NCBI RefSeq assembly: GCF_949987535.1
Contig: NC_080066.1
Location: forward strand, 128,010,335-128,074,334
DNA: 64,000 nucleotides
Source: Balaenoptera acutorostrata
Taxonomy: Eukaryota; Chordata; Mammalia; Artiodactyla; Balaenopteridae
Reading direction: 5' to 3'
In this document: positions 23,649-36,180 of the stretch, piece by piece
Layout of the letters: every line of letters begins with the position of its first letter
Numbering within the stretch: the stretch's first letter is position 1
The notes under the pieces: generated by a model
Database searches by the model: none
What the model was told of the DNA's origin: nothing
The model's input: the letters and a program-made list of their open reading frames with translations, nothing else
Translations under genes and position numbers: made by a program

Positions 23649-26329
23649 AAATGGTGATTTTTGTTATTCACAATCTTTCCATTGTGTGGCTCCAAAAACC
23701 AAGGGGTCCTCAGACACTTTACAGGAGCCTCTGTATGGAGAGATAGATAAATCAAGACACTCTGTACAGAACTGTGTGAGATGTTTCAGACACTCAACCT
23801 GAGTATGGCACATGTCACTTCCTCTCACATTCCACTGGCCAAACTTGTCTCATGACCCCACTAGACAAACAGACTGGGAAACAGAGTTCATCTGTGTATT
23901 AAGGAAATTAACACCGGTTTGGTAAACATCTGGAAAGTGTCTATCGCACGCAGGTCATAATTGATAGCCTAAAATTTGGAGGTGCGGTTTAGTACAGCAT
24001 ATTAAAGTGGGCTGATCTTGGTCTTGCCCCTAGGATATATTTTAGCAATGAATTTGATGAAATTTAGGAAACAAATAATATTTTAAACAAAATAGAAAAA
24101 TATAAAATGAATAAATAGGAAATATAATTCTACAACAAAAATATTTTAAAATCTTAAAATACTTATGCACAGATAAAAATAAGACAAAATTAAACAGGAA
24201 TAAATATAAGATTCTGCCTTCAGGTTACAATATAATCAACTGCACAAAAAATGTTAACAGAATGTAAATTTTCAAATGTCTATGTGAAGAACATTCTTAC
24301 CACAAGCCAATTCAAATCAACACAGTAAAAATATTATTGCTTGAATTTTTAAAGAATCCAAAATAAATAATTTTATTAGCAAGAATACAAATTTCTTGAT
24401 TATAAGGATAATACTTCCAATTTAGACTGTGTGGATCACCTGATATCTATACTAAAATTTTTTTGGGAAATACTGACAAACTTAAGCATGGTAGGAGAGT
24501 CCACTAGAAGGTAAAATGTTTGGAAACTGTCTCATACAAACAACAATAAATTACATAGGAGTAATGAATCAGTAAAAAAAAGGTGCAGGGAGTCAGATTG
24601 CCTTTGTTCATATATACAAAATGGTCACGCGACAGAAAGAGTAGACATATGTTTGCATACTTAAAGTCCTAGGAAAGGCAACATAATTTTTAAAAATCTA
24701 CAAATGTTGCACAAAAAATTGAACAAGAAAAAGAATAGTAAAGGACTTGTAAGCTGAAAATATATTACAGAAGCTAAGTACACTTTATGTAAGACTCTGA
24801 GGAGAAGAAATTAGATGGGTTTAAAAGGAATGTAATATACATCTTTATCTGCCTATTCATGTCTAAGATTACAGGAATTTAAGCATTCTTAGCATGACGC
24901 TGACATGGTCTTTGACCCAGTAGGAGTCTCTATATACTCACTGTAGTTTTCACTAAAGGGTTTTTTTGTGTGTTACTAAGTTCTTTTATTAGTAATGCTA
25001 ACGTTATTCGGGAATTAGATTGGTCACATGTCCCGTGAGTAAATAACTCTGATAAGCAAGCATTCTTCACCTGCAGATACACAAAATTGCAAAATTCTGT
25101 CTTGAAATTTATTAACAGGATAATTACCATGACAGCAACCCATTTTTAATAAGCATCGTAATTACCATATCAAGCATCATTAAGACCTTCCAACCCAAGG
25201 GAGGAGGGGTGGTGGTGAGAAAATTATGTTTCATGAGATTGACTTAAGGCAGTAGTCTTGCTACCAGAATTTCCATTAGTTGTTGTAGACATTTTTCCTA
25301 AACTTTGTTGTCCAGAAGTCATGTTGATGGGTCTAATAAAAATAAACTCAAACAACTCACTGCCAATATTTTTTAACTGTGACGTTTATAATTCTAACAC
25401 AGGTAAATTATATCTGAAGAATAAATTGATAACATGTCATCCTAATCTCCCATTAATTTCTCAGGTGAAGATGTAATAAAAAATCTAACAGACAAGGACA
25501 AAAAATTTCACTGCTTGTTCTGAATATAATGAAATGCAACAATCTACCTAAGTGAAACTAAAGTGGGGAGTATGTTTCAGAAATAAGAAGGCTTACAAAA
25601 TGTTTAATGGATATTGGAAAAGATTTGTCTCATGTGTGAACAGTGTCTGCACAGATGAAAACTTATTAAGCTAACATCTCTGAATCTAATTTCTTTTTGA
25701 ATTAAGAATAAGTTTTAATCAAACCCTAACCTTTAAAGTTGTATGACCTCTATTACCCTGTGAGGAATACAGTCATGGCTGAGAATAAGTGAAAGAATTA
25801 TGGAAACACATTCTCAAAAAATTGTTTAAATGCCCTGAAGAATCTCAAGGTAACAAATATATTTTAGTACGAGGACTTAAAAATTCTGTGAACCTACTTC
25901 TTTTTTTTTTTTTTTACATATTGTAGAATATACTCTCTTCCTCCAAAGACAGATATTGGAGTTCCTTATGAGTGGCCATTGTTTCGTAGGTCAAATGAAG
26001 CAGTATTAGTATTAGGAGAATGCTGATTCTCATCAGTAATTCTGAAGTCCTAAAATTATAATTTCTTCATTTTATATTTCACATGAATAGCAGATAATCA
26101 TTCATATGGTCTAAAAACATTAGCAGTAAAATCTCAACACAATATGACAGCCCACTTTTCAAATTAAGCTTTCATTCTTCCTCTAAACCCACCATTTGAG
26201 TCACTATTCCCCAAACACAGTTCACTTAATCTCTCTTCTGTGTCTTCAAACTACTCACTCATTATGGAATACATTTGGCTTTCCCTTCTGTTTATTTAAA
26301 CCTACTGTGTAAGAACTCTGAAGAGTCGG

Positions 26330-26780
26330 GTATTTTCCCTATTTACGAGCTAACAAGTTAGCTTGCCACAGCTTCATGGAAGCTCACAGAGACATGAGAC
26401 TCCTGGGTCAGAAGCAAAGGACTTTATCACCCAAGTCTCAGATGAGCCTCATGTCGTCATAGGTTCTCCTCCTTCAATTTCCAAGGGAGCAATGTGGGAG
26501 CAGTCCAAGTGAATGTTGTACACAGTTTGTGACACAGCTAAGGAATCCAGAGTTTAAGAAACTTCTGATCTTAAAAGGTCCTACTAGCAAACCTACCTAA
26601 TCTTTGTCCCTGAGGGAGACATTACCTTTATTATCCTGGTCAGGAAGCAAATCTTCCTTCTGCTCTGGAGGCAGATACTGACTCTAATACCTAAGGCTGT
26701 TTGCTACACAAACATCCTGGAAAAAGAGTTCAGGACAAAAAACTGCCAAAAGTTTTCGGATGCATGTCAAATCTCATCCT
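26330..26780. mobile_element. Ancient LTR-like block, family not assigned
   Basis: The stretch containing TAACAAGTTAGCTTGCCACA, CACAGAGACATGAGACTCCT and CTAATCTTTGTCCCTGAGGG has the look of an old mammalian endogenous-retrovirus LTR that I have seen dispersed, but I cannot name the family. No retroviral gene is attached. Treat it as a solo LTR candidate. Confidence 0.4.
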
Positions 26781-28199
26781 TCAAACTACAATGTCAATCC
26801 TACTTCTTTAATGATAAGAGGCCACAGTACCATCTCACTCTTCCATTTTCTTGTGCCATTTGACACATCATTCATGTTGTGTGGCATCATTTATGTTGTT
26901 TACTTTCTTGCTTAACATTTGTGTCCCATTTAAATAAATTATATATTTCATGTTGTCTCTTTAAGTAGTCCAAACTCAATGAAGGTACAAATTATGTAAT
27001 AAATTCCTTCTTAGCCTCATAAAATTTAATGCAACTATATTTTGAATAGCCTCTCAAATATTTGTGGCATGAAGAAGGGTAAAAATTTACTTTGTAAATG
27101 TTTCATCTAAAACACCAGTAAACAAATGGTAGTGAAAGAGTTTTATTCTATCTGTTGGGGGGAAATTAGTTAGAATGTGGCAACAATGTTCCCTATGCTA
27201 TTGTCTGTCCTTTTCTTGTAAGATACCTTTTCAGTCAACTTTATTATTTGGTGATTTGGTGTCAAATATCAAAAAACATCAATTCTTACAGAGAATTAAA
27301 TAAAAGTGTAAATATAATCAGAATTGACAACAATCCTCTGATAAAATCTGGAATGGGATTAGTTTTCACTTCTAGGAGCTTAATAACAAGGACCTCCAAG
27401 GCAAAATCTTCAAATCTATATTTTACGAATTAAAAATTATCAAAGTATACATGCACATAGTTTAGAAAGCCAATGATTATACAAAACACAACCTGAAGTA
27501 TTTCTAATACCCAGAGGCAACCTTTCTAATGCATCTCTTAACCATTCTTGGTCTTGCCTTCATATTTTTAAATGTTTAACTGCTCTTTATAGATTTTTTT
27601 CCATTTTCACGTTGTCTTACTGATTTCTTCCTGTTGAAGAGAAGCCTTTAGTTCTCTTATACTAACTCTCCTCCTTCCCCATATTCCTTATATTTATATA
27701 CTTATGGTTAAGTCAACTGCTATTGTTACCATTAACTATCCAAGTATATCTTCAGAGTTGAACCTGGTAATATATTTCAATTACATTTCATTTCATACAA
27801 CTTTTTCTTTGTGTTCTGTTATTAACACTCACATTTTGTTTCCTCAATCATGTATACACCCATCATTACCATATTATTAAGCTTTCCATGAGAAGTGTAA
27901 AATCCTTCTCTAAACCATCAGATAACCCACTGGTTGCATCTCTCTCCTGAAGACATCCTTCATGAAGCCTCTTCTCTCAGACTCAGTGTCTGTCTTGGTT
28001 GCTCTTGACTTCCAAGGCACAGCTATCATCATGGTATTTTGCTTCATTATCATCTTGGGATTCCCTTCTATATTTTCCTATATACAATCTCCTATTTTTT
28101 AAATCAGTTTTGGTGGAACATACATAAAAGTAGTGTCCTGAGAAAGGGAACATGACAGAACTAATTTGGAAATCTTATAGGTCTAAAAATGTCTTCCTT

Positions 28200-29200
28200 C
28201 TTCTTCAATACCTGAAAAAAATATGTCTGGTTGTGTAGAAAAATTCTAGTTTGAAAATAGTCTTCCTTTAGAATTTCAAAAGCTTTACTTAATCGTCTTC
28301 TAGCTTTCTGATCTCTATTATGCCATTTTGATTCCTAATTCTTTATATGTGATCATTTTGGAAAAAATGAAAATCTCACTGGAAACATTTAAGATCTTCA
28401 TTTTTATCCTAGTGTTTGAATTGCATGTGGATGTGTTTTGGTGTGGATCTTGCTTACTCTATGTGCTAGACACCTAGTGGGTGTTTTTTAATTAGAAACG
28501 TATGTCTAAATATGATAGAAATTTTAATTAATTTTTTAGAAAATAATTTCTTCATCTCTATTTCTCTTTTTGGAATTCTATTCAAACGTTAGATTAGCTG
28601 GACCATTTCTCTAATCTTCTTATCTTCTCCTTCTTCTTCCATCCCTTTGATTGTTAAATTTTGTTTTATTCTCTTTAAGATTTCGTCAACGTTATCTCCA
28701 TCCCTTTTATTGATTTTTATGTTAACGTTTTTAATATTCTAAGAGTTCACTGATGTTCTCTGAAAATTCCTTGTTTCTCTTTTCCTATTCTTGTTATGTG
28801 AATGCAACATTTCCCCTTTTTTCTGAGAATACTAATTAAAAATATCAATAATTGTGTTTTATTTTGTAGTTGGGCTCCCTGAAGTATCCTTGTTTCCTGA
28901 ATTCTTTTTCCCATTTATTTTTCTTGGTTTCTCTCTTTTATTTTTTAGAAGATTGTCTCAAATGTTTGGTTATCTGGTATACTCACATCTAGACTCAGTT
29001 ATAAAAGAGCTTATTGGTAGCTCTGTTGATCAACAGTAGGCTTCACTGTGAGTGTATTACTGAGGTTGTTTCGACAAGGACCCTTTTGTCAGGATCTGTA
29101 GCCTTTTCTCCAGAGATCATCAATTTTCCTAGAAAGGAATTCTCCAATATTCCACCAGAAAGGAATTCTCAGAACCAAGTGTCAAAAGGGATTGTGTTGA
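28200..29200 (-). mobile_element. Ancient LINE fragment (HAL1/L1-like ORF1 region)
   Basis: On the plus strand, TTATGCCATTTTGATTCCTA, GTGTTTTGGTGTGGATCTTG and a long CT-rich stretch are the reverse complement of an old L1-type ORF1 region such as that in HAL1. Multiple stops and gaps leave no coding capacity. The exact boundaries are uncertain. Near 29127-29176 a 14-bp segment, AGAAAGGAATTCTC, is repeated in tandem. Confidence 0.45.
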
Positions 29201-31268
29201 GTATGTAAACTTTCACTTAATAACCCTGATTTAAGACTACGTTGCCTTTGTTTTCAATGATTCCATGTTTCTTAGTTCAAAGTTTCTCTGGTTCAACATC
29301 TCACAAAAATCAATTTCTAGCCTTCTGCAGGGATTTGACTAGGAAGTTGGTGGGAGAAGGGAGGTAGTTGGGCACTGAATTGTGTGAAATGTGAAAGGAG
29401 ATCTGAGTATTTAACTCTTCTTATATAGACCTTCAACCACTTCTGTTTTTAGACTAAATTACACTCTAAGAGCTAAATGGTGTCTCCAATTCCTGAGTTA
29501 TTTAAGAATTCTGTAACACTTCAGTATGCCTAATTCTGTCCTCCTACATACTGACAGCTTTGAATCAAGTTTTCTTTAGTATGCGGAGCAGTGGCCATTC
29601 CCTGATCTGATTCTTTTCCTTCAAAATTGTTTTTCTGTCATCTCCTCTCCAATTCCCTCTATTACGGTTGATATGTGTTTTGTTGTTGTTACTGTTGTTG
29701 TTTTATTCCTTTATTATTGTTTTAGCATAGTTTTGGGGATAAGATGTGAAGAATGAATATGTTTGAAAACAGCAGGTTTAAGTAGAACTAATCCTACATG
29801 TTTTTCTTAAACATATAGCTGTTAGTTTTCAGACCCTCAGAAGCTATTTCCCAGCAAAAGAAGAATTGTAATTGATGAGCTTTTGATTGGAAATATTTGT
29901 ATAAATGACTAGGTCAGATTTTACCAAAAAATAAGTTATGTGGTTATGAAATCTGCTTGTTTATAAATATACTTTTAAAGGAATTATACTTCATTTTGGA
30001 ATGTTTTTAGAATTCTTAAGAAACAAAATGATAGGTCATGATAAACTAAGAAACATAGCTATATCTTCTCAAAATAGTAACACAGAGAAAACAAAAAAAA
30101 AAATACATTTGGTAGTTGCTTTATAAAACCTACATGGTCCAATTTTTCTGCTATAATAAATTTTAGAAAATTACGTGGGAAGAAATTGTTAATTTAAATT
30201 AATAAATCTTCCCAAATTGATCAAAATATTAATATAGTGTCACAAATATTTCAAAATATCTATCTAATAAAATCACCTCATTTTATATCAATCAGCATTG
30301 CAGCAGGTTCCTCTTCTGAAAATAAATTTCCTTATCAAAATAATGAGGAGTTAGTACTAAATTTTATTTTAGGTAGGTATTAGCTCTAAAGTCTAGAAAC
30401 TTATGATCAGAACATGGGGTTTAATGAGAGATACATATTTTACTATTATGAAATCTCTCCAGGATGGCTATAAACTTAATATTTTATGGAAGATTTTTAA
30501 AAGACAACCTATAACAAGGGATTCAAGGATAAATTCTAATATCATTTATTAGAATTTTTGTTAAATCTAAGCCATAGTCTGCCTCAGCTTGTTGTTGCAA
30601 ATATAATCCTTACCTGCAGATTATTTTGTATTTTGTATTCTATGCCTATACTCTGTTCCAAGTTCTACCAGTGTTGACGAATTAGTTTAGAAAAAGAAAT
30701 AGAAATCTACAGTGTAGTTGATGATTCTAAAACCATGACTTCAAGCATTAAAAAAAAAAAAAAATTAATCCTATTGTTTTAGCATTTCCAAAAATAGTTA
30801 TGGCAACAGCACCTGAAATAAAGTTGCTCACTTGTTTATGGTTTATAAAAATGAACTTCTATTCAATTGACCAGTCCAACATCAAATCAAAATCCAAGTA
30901 CCAGATGAATCTTAAGACTATAATCCAATTTTAGATGTCAAGGTTGCCAAGTTTAAACTCAGCACTGATATGCCAGTCATGTTCCTACTGACAATGATAG
31001 GACAGGTTTTAAAGTATAAATATTCATGTAGAGAAAACATACTTGAGCCTAAAAACTGTGTTACTTAAAAACTGTGATTTTCAATCAAGGTTATATTTGG
31101 ACAACATGGATTCCCAAAAAAGCCTAATTGTCTCAGCTGTAAAGTATTCTTATCAGTCAAAACATGTTTGAAAAGTTACTGTGTGAAGGAATTTATTTAT
31201 TTAAACTTTCAAAATGGACATAACTACTGAAAACACATGTCTAGATCCCCATAAGAAAGATCTTCTCT

Positions 31269-31390
31269 GGGACTTCCCTGGTGGTCCAGTGGTTAAGACT
31301 CCACGCTTCAACTTCAGGGGGCGTGGGTTCTATCCCTAGTCAGGGAACTAAGATGCCACATGCTGCGCAGCCGTGGCCAAAAAAAAAAAA
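31269..31390 (+). mobile_element. Short CHR-type SINE
   Basis: About 120-bp SINE starting GGGACTTCCCTGGTGG, with a degraded B box (GGGTTCTATCC) and a simple poly(A) tail after GCCGTGGCC. Target duplications ATCTTCTCT lie at 31260-31268 and 31391-31399. It is of the same short subtype as the one at 23520. Confidence 0.88.
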
Positions 31391-31399
31391 ATCTTCTCT

Positions 31400-31924
31400 G
31401 GAGCTGAAGGTAAGGTATTCCCAGGAAAATTTATATTATTGAGATGTCACATTTGTTTATAGAGTCCATAATTGAATACATGTTATTCTCTCAAATAATA
31501 TAATTTTAGACAGCTTTCTAATAAATCCTTGTCACCAGAAACTTACTGAAAGTAGTACTTCACTATGGTATGCATCACCATGACATTTAACTTAAACAAC
31601 ATAGAACAAGATGTTTGTCAAGTTTAGGTTGTGTGGGAAAAATCCCAAAGGAGGCATAAAAAGAAGGGAATAGAGCTAGTGCCTTCAAGCATGGCTGCTT
31701 GGAAGGTAACACAGGCCTTAAAAGACTAACAGGGCTTGGGAAAACTGGAGGGAGTCGTGCTGTCAGTTCCACCCAAGTGTGCAATGTGAACTAAGATCCT
31801 GAGGCACAACTGAGTCTGGACTGCAAGGGATATGAACAAACAGAAAAGAGTGGGTATAATGCAGAATAGTACTGAAAAGGCTTTGCAGTAAGAAGAGAAG
31901 CCTCTTTTTAAAAGTCTTTAAAAA
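31400..31924. other. Intron, nothing recognised
   Basis: Contains no credible coding frame or repeat. The two short minus-strand frames here overlap SINE boundaries or are non-conserved in appearance. Confidence 0.5.
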
Positions 31925-31935
31925 TGTCATTTCCC

Positions 31936-32235
31936 GGGCTTCCCTGGTGGCGCAGTGGTTGAGAATCTGCCTGCTAATGCAGGGGACACAGGTTCGAGCC
32001 CTGGTCTGGGAAGATCCCACGCCGCGGAGCAACTAGACCCGTGAGCCACAACTACTGAGCCTGCGCGTCTGGAGCCTGTGCTCCACAACAAGAGAGGCCA
32101 CGATGGTGAGAGGCCCGCGCACCGCGATGAAGAGTGGCCCCCGCTCTCCACAACTAAAGAAAACCCTCGCACAGAAACAAAGACCCAACATAGCCAAAAA
32201 TAAATAAATAAATAAATAAAAACTTAAAAAAAAAC
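31936..32235 (+). mobile_element. CHR-type tRNA-derived SINE
   Basis: Complete 300-bp plus-strand SINE with a good A box (TGGCGCAGTGG) and B box (GGTTCGAGCCC), ending in an (AAAT)n tail. Target duplications TGTCATTTCCC lie at 31925-31935 and 32236-32246. Confidence 0.92.
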
Positions 32236-32246
32236 TGTCATTTCCC

Positions 32247-33641
32247 TCTTGTATTAGATTTTTAACACAGCAATACAATTTTATTGTTTTTATCAAACTC
32301 ATTGGAGTGGCAATGCAAGTCACAATCTCATTCAAAGCCTTAGGGGAATGTTTTTCAGAATATTTCAGATTTTAGGAAGATAATAAAGTACATATACCAT
32401 GTATTATATAACACAGCCAGCAGGCTCTGTGGCAACACTGTGTAATCAAATACATTATTTCCAGAGCAAAACATATGATTATTCAGACAAAGTAGGGTAA
32501 ATAAAGACCAGAAAGTCTTTTCTATTTTTGTATTCAAGTCATTTCAGGTTAGATGTTGCCACCAAACTAGTTCACATCAGGTTTTGCTGAAAAAAGTTAC
32601 CAATAAAATTAAACAAAACACACCCATTCAACCTGCAAAACGTTTTAGATTTTAGAATTGTGTCTAAGGTATTGAAGTTGTGTATTTTAAAACTTCATGA
32701 CCAAAACTATAACAAAAGACACAGATGTGTACTTTAAAAAGTTATATTATAAAAGTGTTTAATTCATTTAAATTAAATTTAGTGTCATTTAAAATTATAT
32801 GTGAAAAACAGTAAACATAGTACTTTTTTAAAGTATATGTTACTATAAATACTTGATCAGGGGAGGGGGGTCCAGAGGCTACACTGTTGGGAAGCATAGG
32901 GGTAAGGCTAACCTGAAGGCCCGTAAGGACAGGGAGAGAGCAGCACATGGGCTACAGATGCCCTAGTTATGCCAGGGGATGCCTAAGGGACTAGGAAATG
33001 CTAGAAAGATTGGGCATGGGCTTCTTCTCTCTCATCCTTTTCAGGAATGGTGCAAGCACCTGAATGTGGAAGGTGAATCACAAATGCAGCCTTGTCACCC
33101 ACTTCTCAGTCACCTGAATAATTACATGAGATACAGCACAGGATCTGATAAATCACATATAATTCCCATCACTTTCCCAACTATGCAACACTTACCCTGA
33201 ATTGAAAGAAAAGAAAAAAGGAAAGAATGAAAGATGGGTAGAAAAACAGGAACTCCTCACTTGTTACTTATGTCTGAATCACTAAAAAAATCCTTTTATT
33301 CTAACACTAGAGAGTTAACCAAAAAAATGCAAGTTCTTGTAAAAAGACAATGGAACAATAGAAACCTATGCAAAAGACCAAACTGAATATAGGTCCTTAA
33401 TTTGTCTTGGTGGGGAAGAAAGTAAGGAGACCAAGAGGACTTTAAATATATTTGCTAACAGCAAAAAGTAGAAAACTGAGACCAAGAACAAAAATAAATC
33501 AACAAACAATTTCCAGGTGGCACCGCATTGCCCTAGGTACTGATTACTTTCAACAGAATTGGATCAAAAACAGACTCTACACTGAGATTTTGGTCTTTCA
33601 CAAGTCAATTCAAATAGCTTTGCTCATGATGTGCATTTTAA
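32247..33641. other. Intron; one GC-richer stretch unrecognised
   Basis: A GC-richer block at about 32860-33200 stands out against the AT-rich surroundings and could be an old LTR or other relic, but I cannot assign it. The short frames on both strands have no family features. Confidence 0.45.
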
Positions 33642-33656
33642 AAAATAAGAATAACA

Positions 33657-33962
33657 CGGGCTTCCCTGGTGGCGCAGTGGTTGAGAATGTGCCTGCTAAT
33701 GCAGGGGACACGGGTGGGAGCCCTGGTCTGGGAAGATCCCACATGCTGCGGAGCAACTAGGCCCATGAGCCACAACTACTGAGCCTGCGCGTCTGGAGCC
33801 TGTGCTCTGCAACAAGAGAGGCCACGATAGTGAGAGGCCCACGCACTGCGATGAAGAGTGGCCCCCACTTGCCGCAACTAGAGAAAGCCCTAGCACAGAA
33901 ACGAAGACCCAACATAGCAATCAATCAATCAATAAATAAATAAATCTTAAAAAAAATAAAAT
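33657..33962 (+). mobile_element. CHR-type tRNA-derived SINE
   Basis: Complete plus-strand SINE. The B box is damaged, with the sequence CGGGTGGGAGCCC in place of the usual GGGTTCGAGCCC, so transcription from this copy is doubtful. The tail is ATCAATCAATCAATAAATAAAT. Perfect 15-bp target duplications, AAAATAAGAATAACA, lie at 33642-33656 and 33963-33977. It lies 458 bp from the MDGA2 exon, antisense to the gene. Confidence 0.92.
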
Positions 33963-33977
33963 AAAATAAGAATAACA

Positions 33978-34413
33978 GAAATTACACATAGGTAAAGTTA
34001 ACAAAACCAATTACAGTATGTACAGCATGATTTTTTTATACAAATATAAATATGCATTTACATACTTATATATAAAGATAAGAAGTATATACATTCAACA
34101 CTAACAGTCATTGGTGGGATTTTCAGTGATATTTATTGTCTTATTAATTTGGTTCTTAAATGTTCTGTAATGAATATGTATTATTTAATTATAAAAACTA
34201 TGAACATTTCTAATGGAGGTTCTTTCTTCCGGAAATACGTTAAATGAGCTATTACAACCGTATACACTTGTCATTCTCAACTAAATAGAACTCTGTTTTT
34301 TGGAACAGACCCTAGTTTTTCTCAATAGATGTAACGATAAAAAAAAAATAGACCTTAAGTTGTAGGACAGAAGAAACCTGTAGTAGACTTAAGTATAGAT
34401 TTCTGGGAAATTT
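33978..34413 (-). other. MDGA2: Intron flanking the 5' splice site of the MDGA2 exon
   Basis: AT-rich sequence immediately downstream of the exon in gene orientation. No repeat was recognised. Confidence 0.6.
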
Positions 34414-34419
34414 ACTTAC
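34414..34419 (-). other. MDGA2: 5' splice site (donor) of MDGA2 exon
   Basis: ACTTAC on the plus strand reads GTAAGT on the minus strand, a perfect donor consensus directly after the exon's last base (TAC T/GTAAGT). Reading through it gives Cys-Lys-stop, so correct splicing is needed. Confidence 0.9.
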
Positions 34420-34594
34420 AGTACACATCCACTCTGATTGACTTTATCGCTGGGGACCCCAGGCCATTCTCTGCTTTACAGTAATACCGGCCTCCTTGGT
34501 GTCGCTGAATATTTGTAATCCTCAAAGTCTCGTTGAAGACACTTGAGTCTTGGAATCTGTCAGAGGCACTTCCTGCTGTTTTGGTCCACCTGAT
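34420..34594 (-). CDS. MDGA2: MDGA2 exon encoding second half of Ig domain 1
   Basis: This is a 175-nt internal exon: 58 codons plus one base, starting in phase 0 (ATC AGG TGG) and ending in phase 1 (TAC T). It encodes I-R-W-T-K through D-V-Y. Features of an Ig fold are Trp at exon residue 3 and the Y-Y-C of strand F at 37-39. An N-glycosylation sequon, Asn-Glu-Thr, lies at 21-23. The stretches DRFQDSSVFNETLRI and RHQGGRYYCKAENGLG match my memory of MDGA2 and differ from the MDGA1 paralogue, which has KFQET and ENGVGVP there. MDGA2 is a GPI-anchored protein with six Ig domains, a fibronectin-like domain and a MAM domain. It binds neuroligins through its first Ig domains and blocks neurexin binding, which limits synapse formation. 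The frame is intact and both splice sites are good, so the exon looks functional. The open frame's apparent N-terminal MLMLAQ is intron. Confidence 0.93.
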
Positions 34595-34625
34595 CTGAGC
34601 AAGCATCAACAAAGATTGTTACTTT
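34595..34625 (-). other. MDGA2: 3' splice site (acceptor) and probable branch point of MDGA2 exon
   Basis: On the minus strand the intron ends CTTTGTTGATGCTTGCTCAG, a pyrimidine-biased tract ending in CAG before ATCAGG. CCTAA about 30 nt upstream is a plausible branch point. The tract is only moderately pyrimidine-rich. Confidence 0.8.
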
Positions 34626-35876
34626 AGGTTGGTTTTCTCACTGAAAAATTAAATAGCAATTACTCATTTGAAGAGTTGGCTTTCAGAACTGCTACAGTGC
34701 CATTTTTGGCAAGTTATTGGAAATTAAGAAGAAAAGTTTATACACGTAATTCAACTATAAAAGTTTAAAATGCAATGTCATCATTGTATAGTGTGTATAA
34801 TTCTAATTCAATTGCATAGAGTTCACTGATAGTTTAATCAGTGTGAAGGGCAATATAAATATAATACAAAGGAAGTTAAATATAAGTAGTGCACTGAAAA
34901 TATGGATTAGTTTCTTTTGTTGAGCCTATAAAATTCTCACTCATATTTTCAAAACCCTGTAAGGCACTCTTTATTTATTTAGTACAGGTACTACAGGTAG
35001 GTTCTCACTTTCTTTCTGGACATGCTTCAGTATTTTATTCAAAATTTTCTATTTGATTTGGATAATTTAAGCATATTACCATAATAGCTTATTGAAATTA
35101 TGTGTAATTTTATACACCTGGTTGTTAAAAATGGTTTTTTTTTATTATGTTTTTGCTTTAATAAGCCCACAAATGACTTGTCCGTTTTGATAATTAGAAT
35201 TCACTTTACATCAATAATTATTTTCAAAAAATGTGTAAACTTTTCCAAAGAGAACATTTCTATTAAACTGCCAAGTGCTTTGAATGTCTAAAACATTCCA
35301 TTATAAACAATACCATTCTTTTAAACACAGCTGTGCACAACAGTCTTAGATTTTACTAGAAATAAAGACTGGCATTCAACTCAAATTTTGTGTATTTTAG
35401 CTTATAAAACCTGAACAAAAGTCACATGATAGTACTGTAAAGTGATATAAAACAGGATGTAAAAAAGATTCAGTTTATTTCTCTTCTTGTCCCTGCTGTA
35501 TTATATATATATATATTTTATTATTATGTTTAGGTTGAAAAACTGCTGATAGAAATCCTCTGGTCAAACACAAATGAAGAAACATAGAAAAATGCAACTA
35601 AGGAGTGGGTCATCAAAACTGAAATCTTTTAATACTGCTATTATTTATGCTATTTTCACACAATGTTAATTAAAATTTATGATCTAATGACATTATCTTT
35701 AAAAAGTTCTCCAAATCATTACAATATCAGTATAAATATATTCGTGCTTGCCCTTAATTTTGAATGAAATGAAAATGTTACCTAGAGATTAATAAAAATT
35801 AGGTAATTCATAAAAATAAATATCAAATGTTTATCCAACACTTTGTGCAGAAAATATACACAAAAATAAATGAAAT

Positions 35877-36138
35877 GGGCTTGCCTGGTGGCACAGTGGT
35901 TGAGAATCTGCCTGCCAAGGCAGGGGACACGGTTCAAGCCCTGGTTTGGGAAGATCCCACATGCTGCGGAGCAACTAGGCCCGTGAGCCACAACTACTGA
36001 GCCTGCACGTCTGGAGCCTATGCTCCGCAACAAGAGAGGCCGTGATAGTGAGAGGCCCACGCACCGCGATGAAGAGTGGCCCCCACCTGCCACAACTAGA
36101 GACAGCCCTCGCACAGAAACGAAGACCCAACACAGCCA

Positions 36139-36167
<29 letters not shown>
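35877..36167 (+). mobile_element. CHR-type tRNA-derived SINE
   Basis: Complete plus-strand SINE with an (AAAT)n tail of about nine units that has grown into a microsatellite. The A box is TGGCACAGTGG; the B box has lost a base (CGGTTCAAGCCC). Target duplications AAATAAATGAAAT at 35864-35876 and AAATAAATGGAAT at 36168-36180 differ at one base. Confidence 0.9.
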
Positions 36168-36173
<6 letters not shown>

Positions 36174-36180
36174 ATGGAAT

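Larger units (their letters stand above)
23658..31259. other. Intron with old repeat relics
   Basis: No credible exon. It includes an LTR-like block (26330-26780) and an ancient LINE fragment (28200-29200), listed separately, plus a T-run at 25900-25915. The remaining sequence is AT-rich and unrecognised. Confidence 0.5.
1..34419 (-). other. MDGA2: MDGA2 intron downstream of the Ig1 exon (partial)
   Basis: This is everything on the 3' side, in gene orientation, of the exon at 34420-34594. No further exon with a credible reading frame and splice sites was found, so it is read as a single intron that continues beyond the left edge. The longer open frames on either strand fall in L1, SINE or simple-sequence DNA. 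The interpretation rests on the exon identity and on the known large size of MDGA2 introns. A short exon lacking an ATG could have been missed by eye. Confidence 0.75.

Noticed and set aside
34412..34612. Taking the whole 66-codon frame as the exon
   Set aside because: The first residues (MLMLAQ) and the last two (CK) lie outside good splice sites; the exon proper is 34420-34594.
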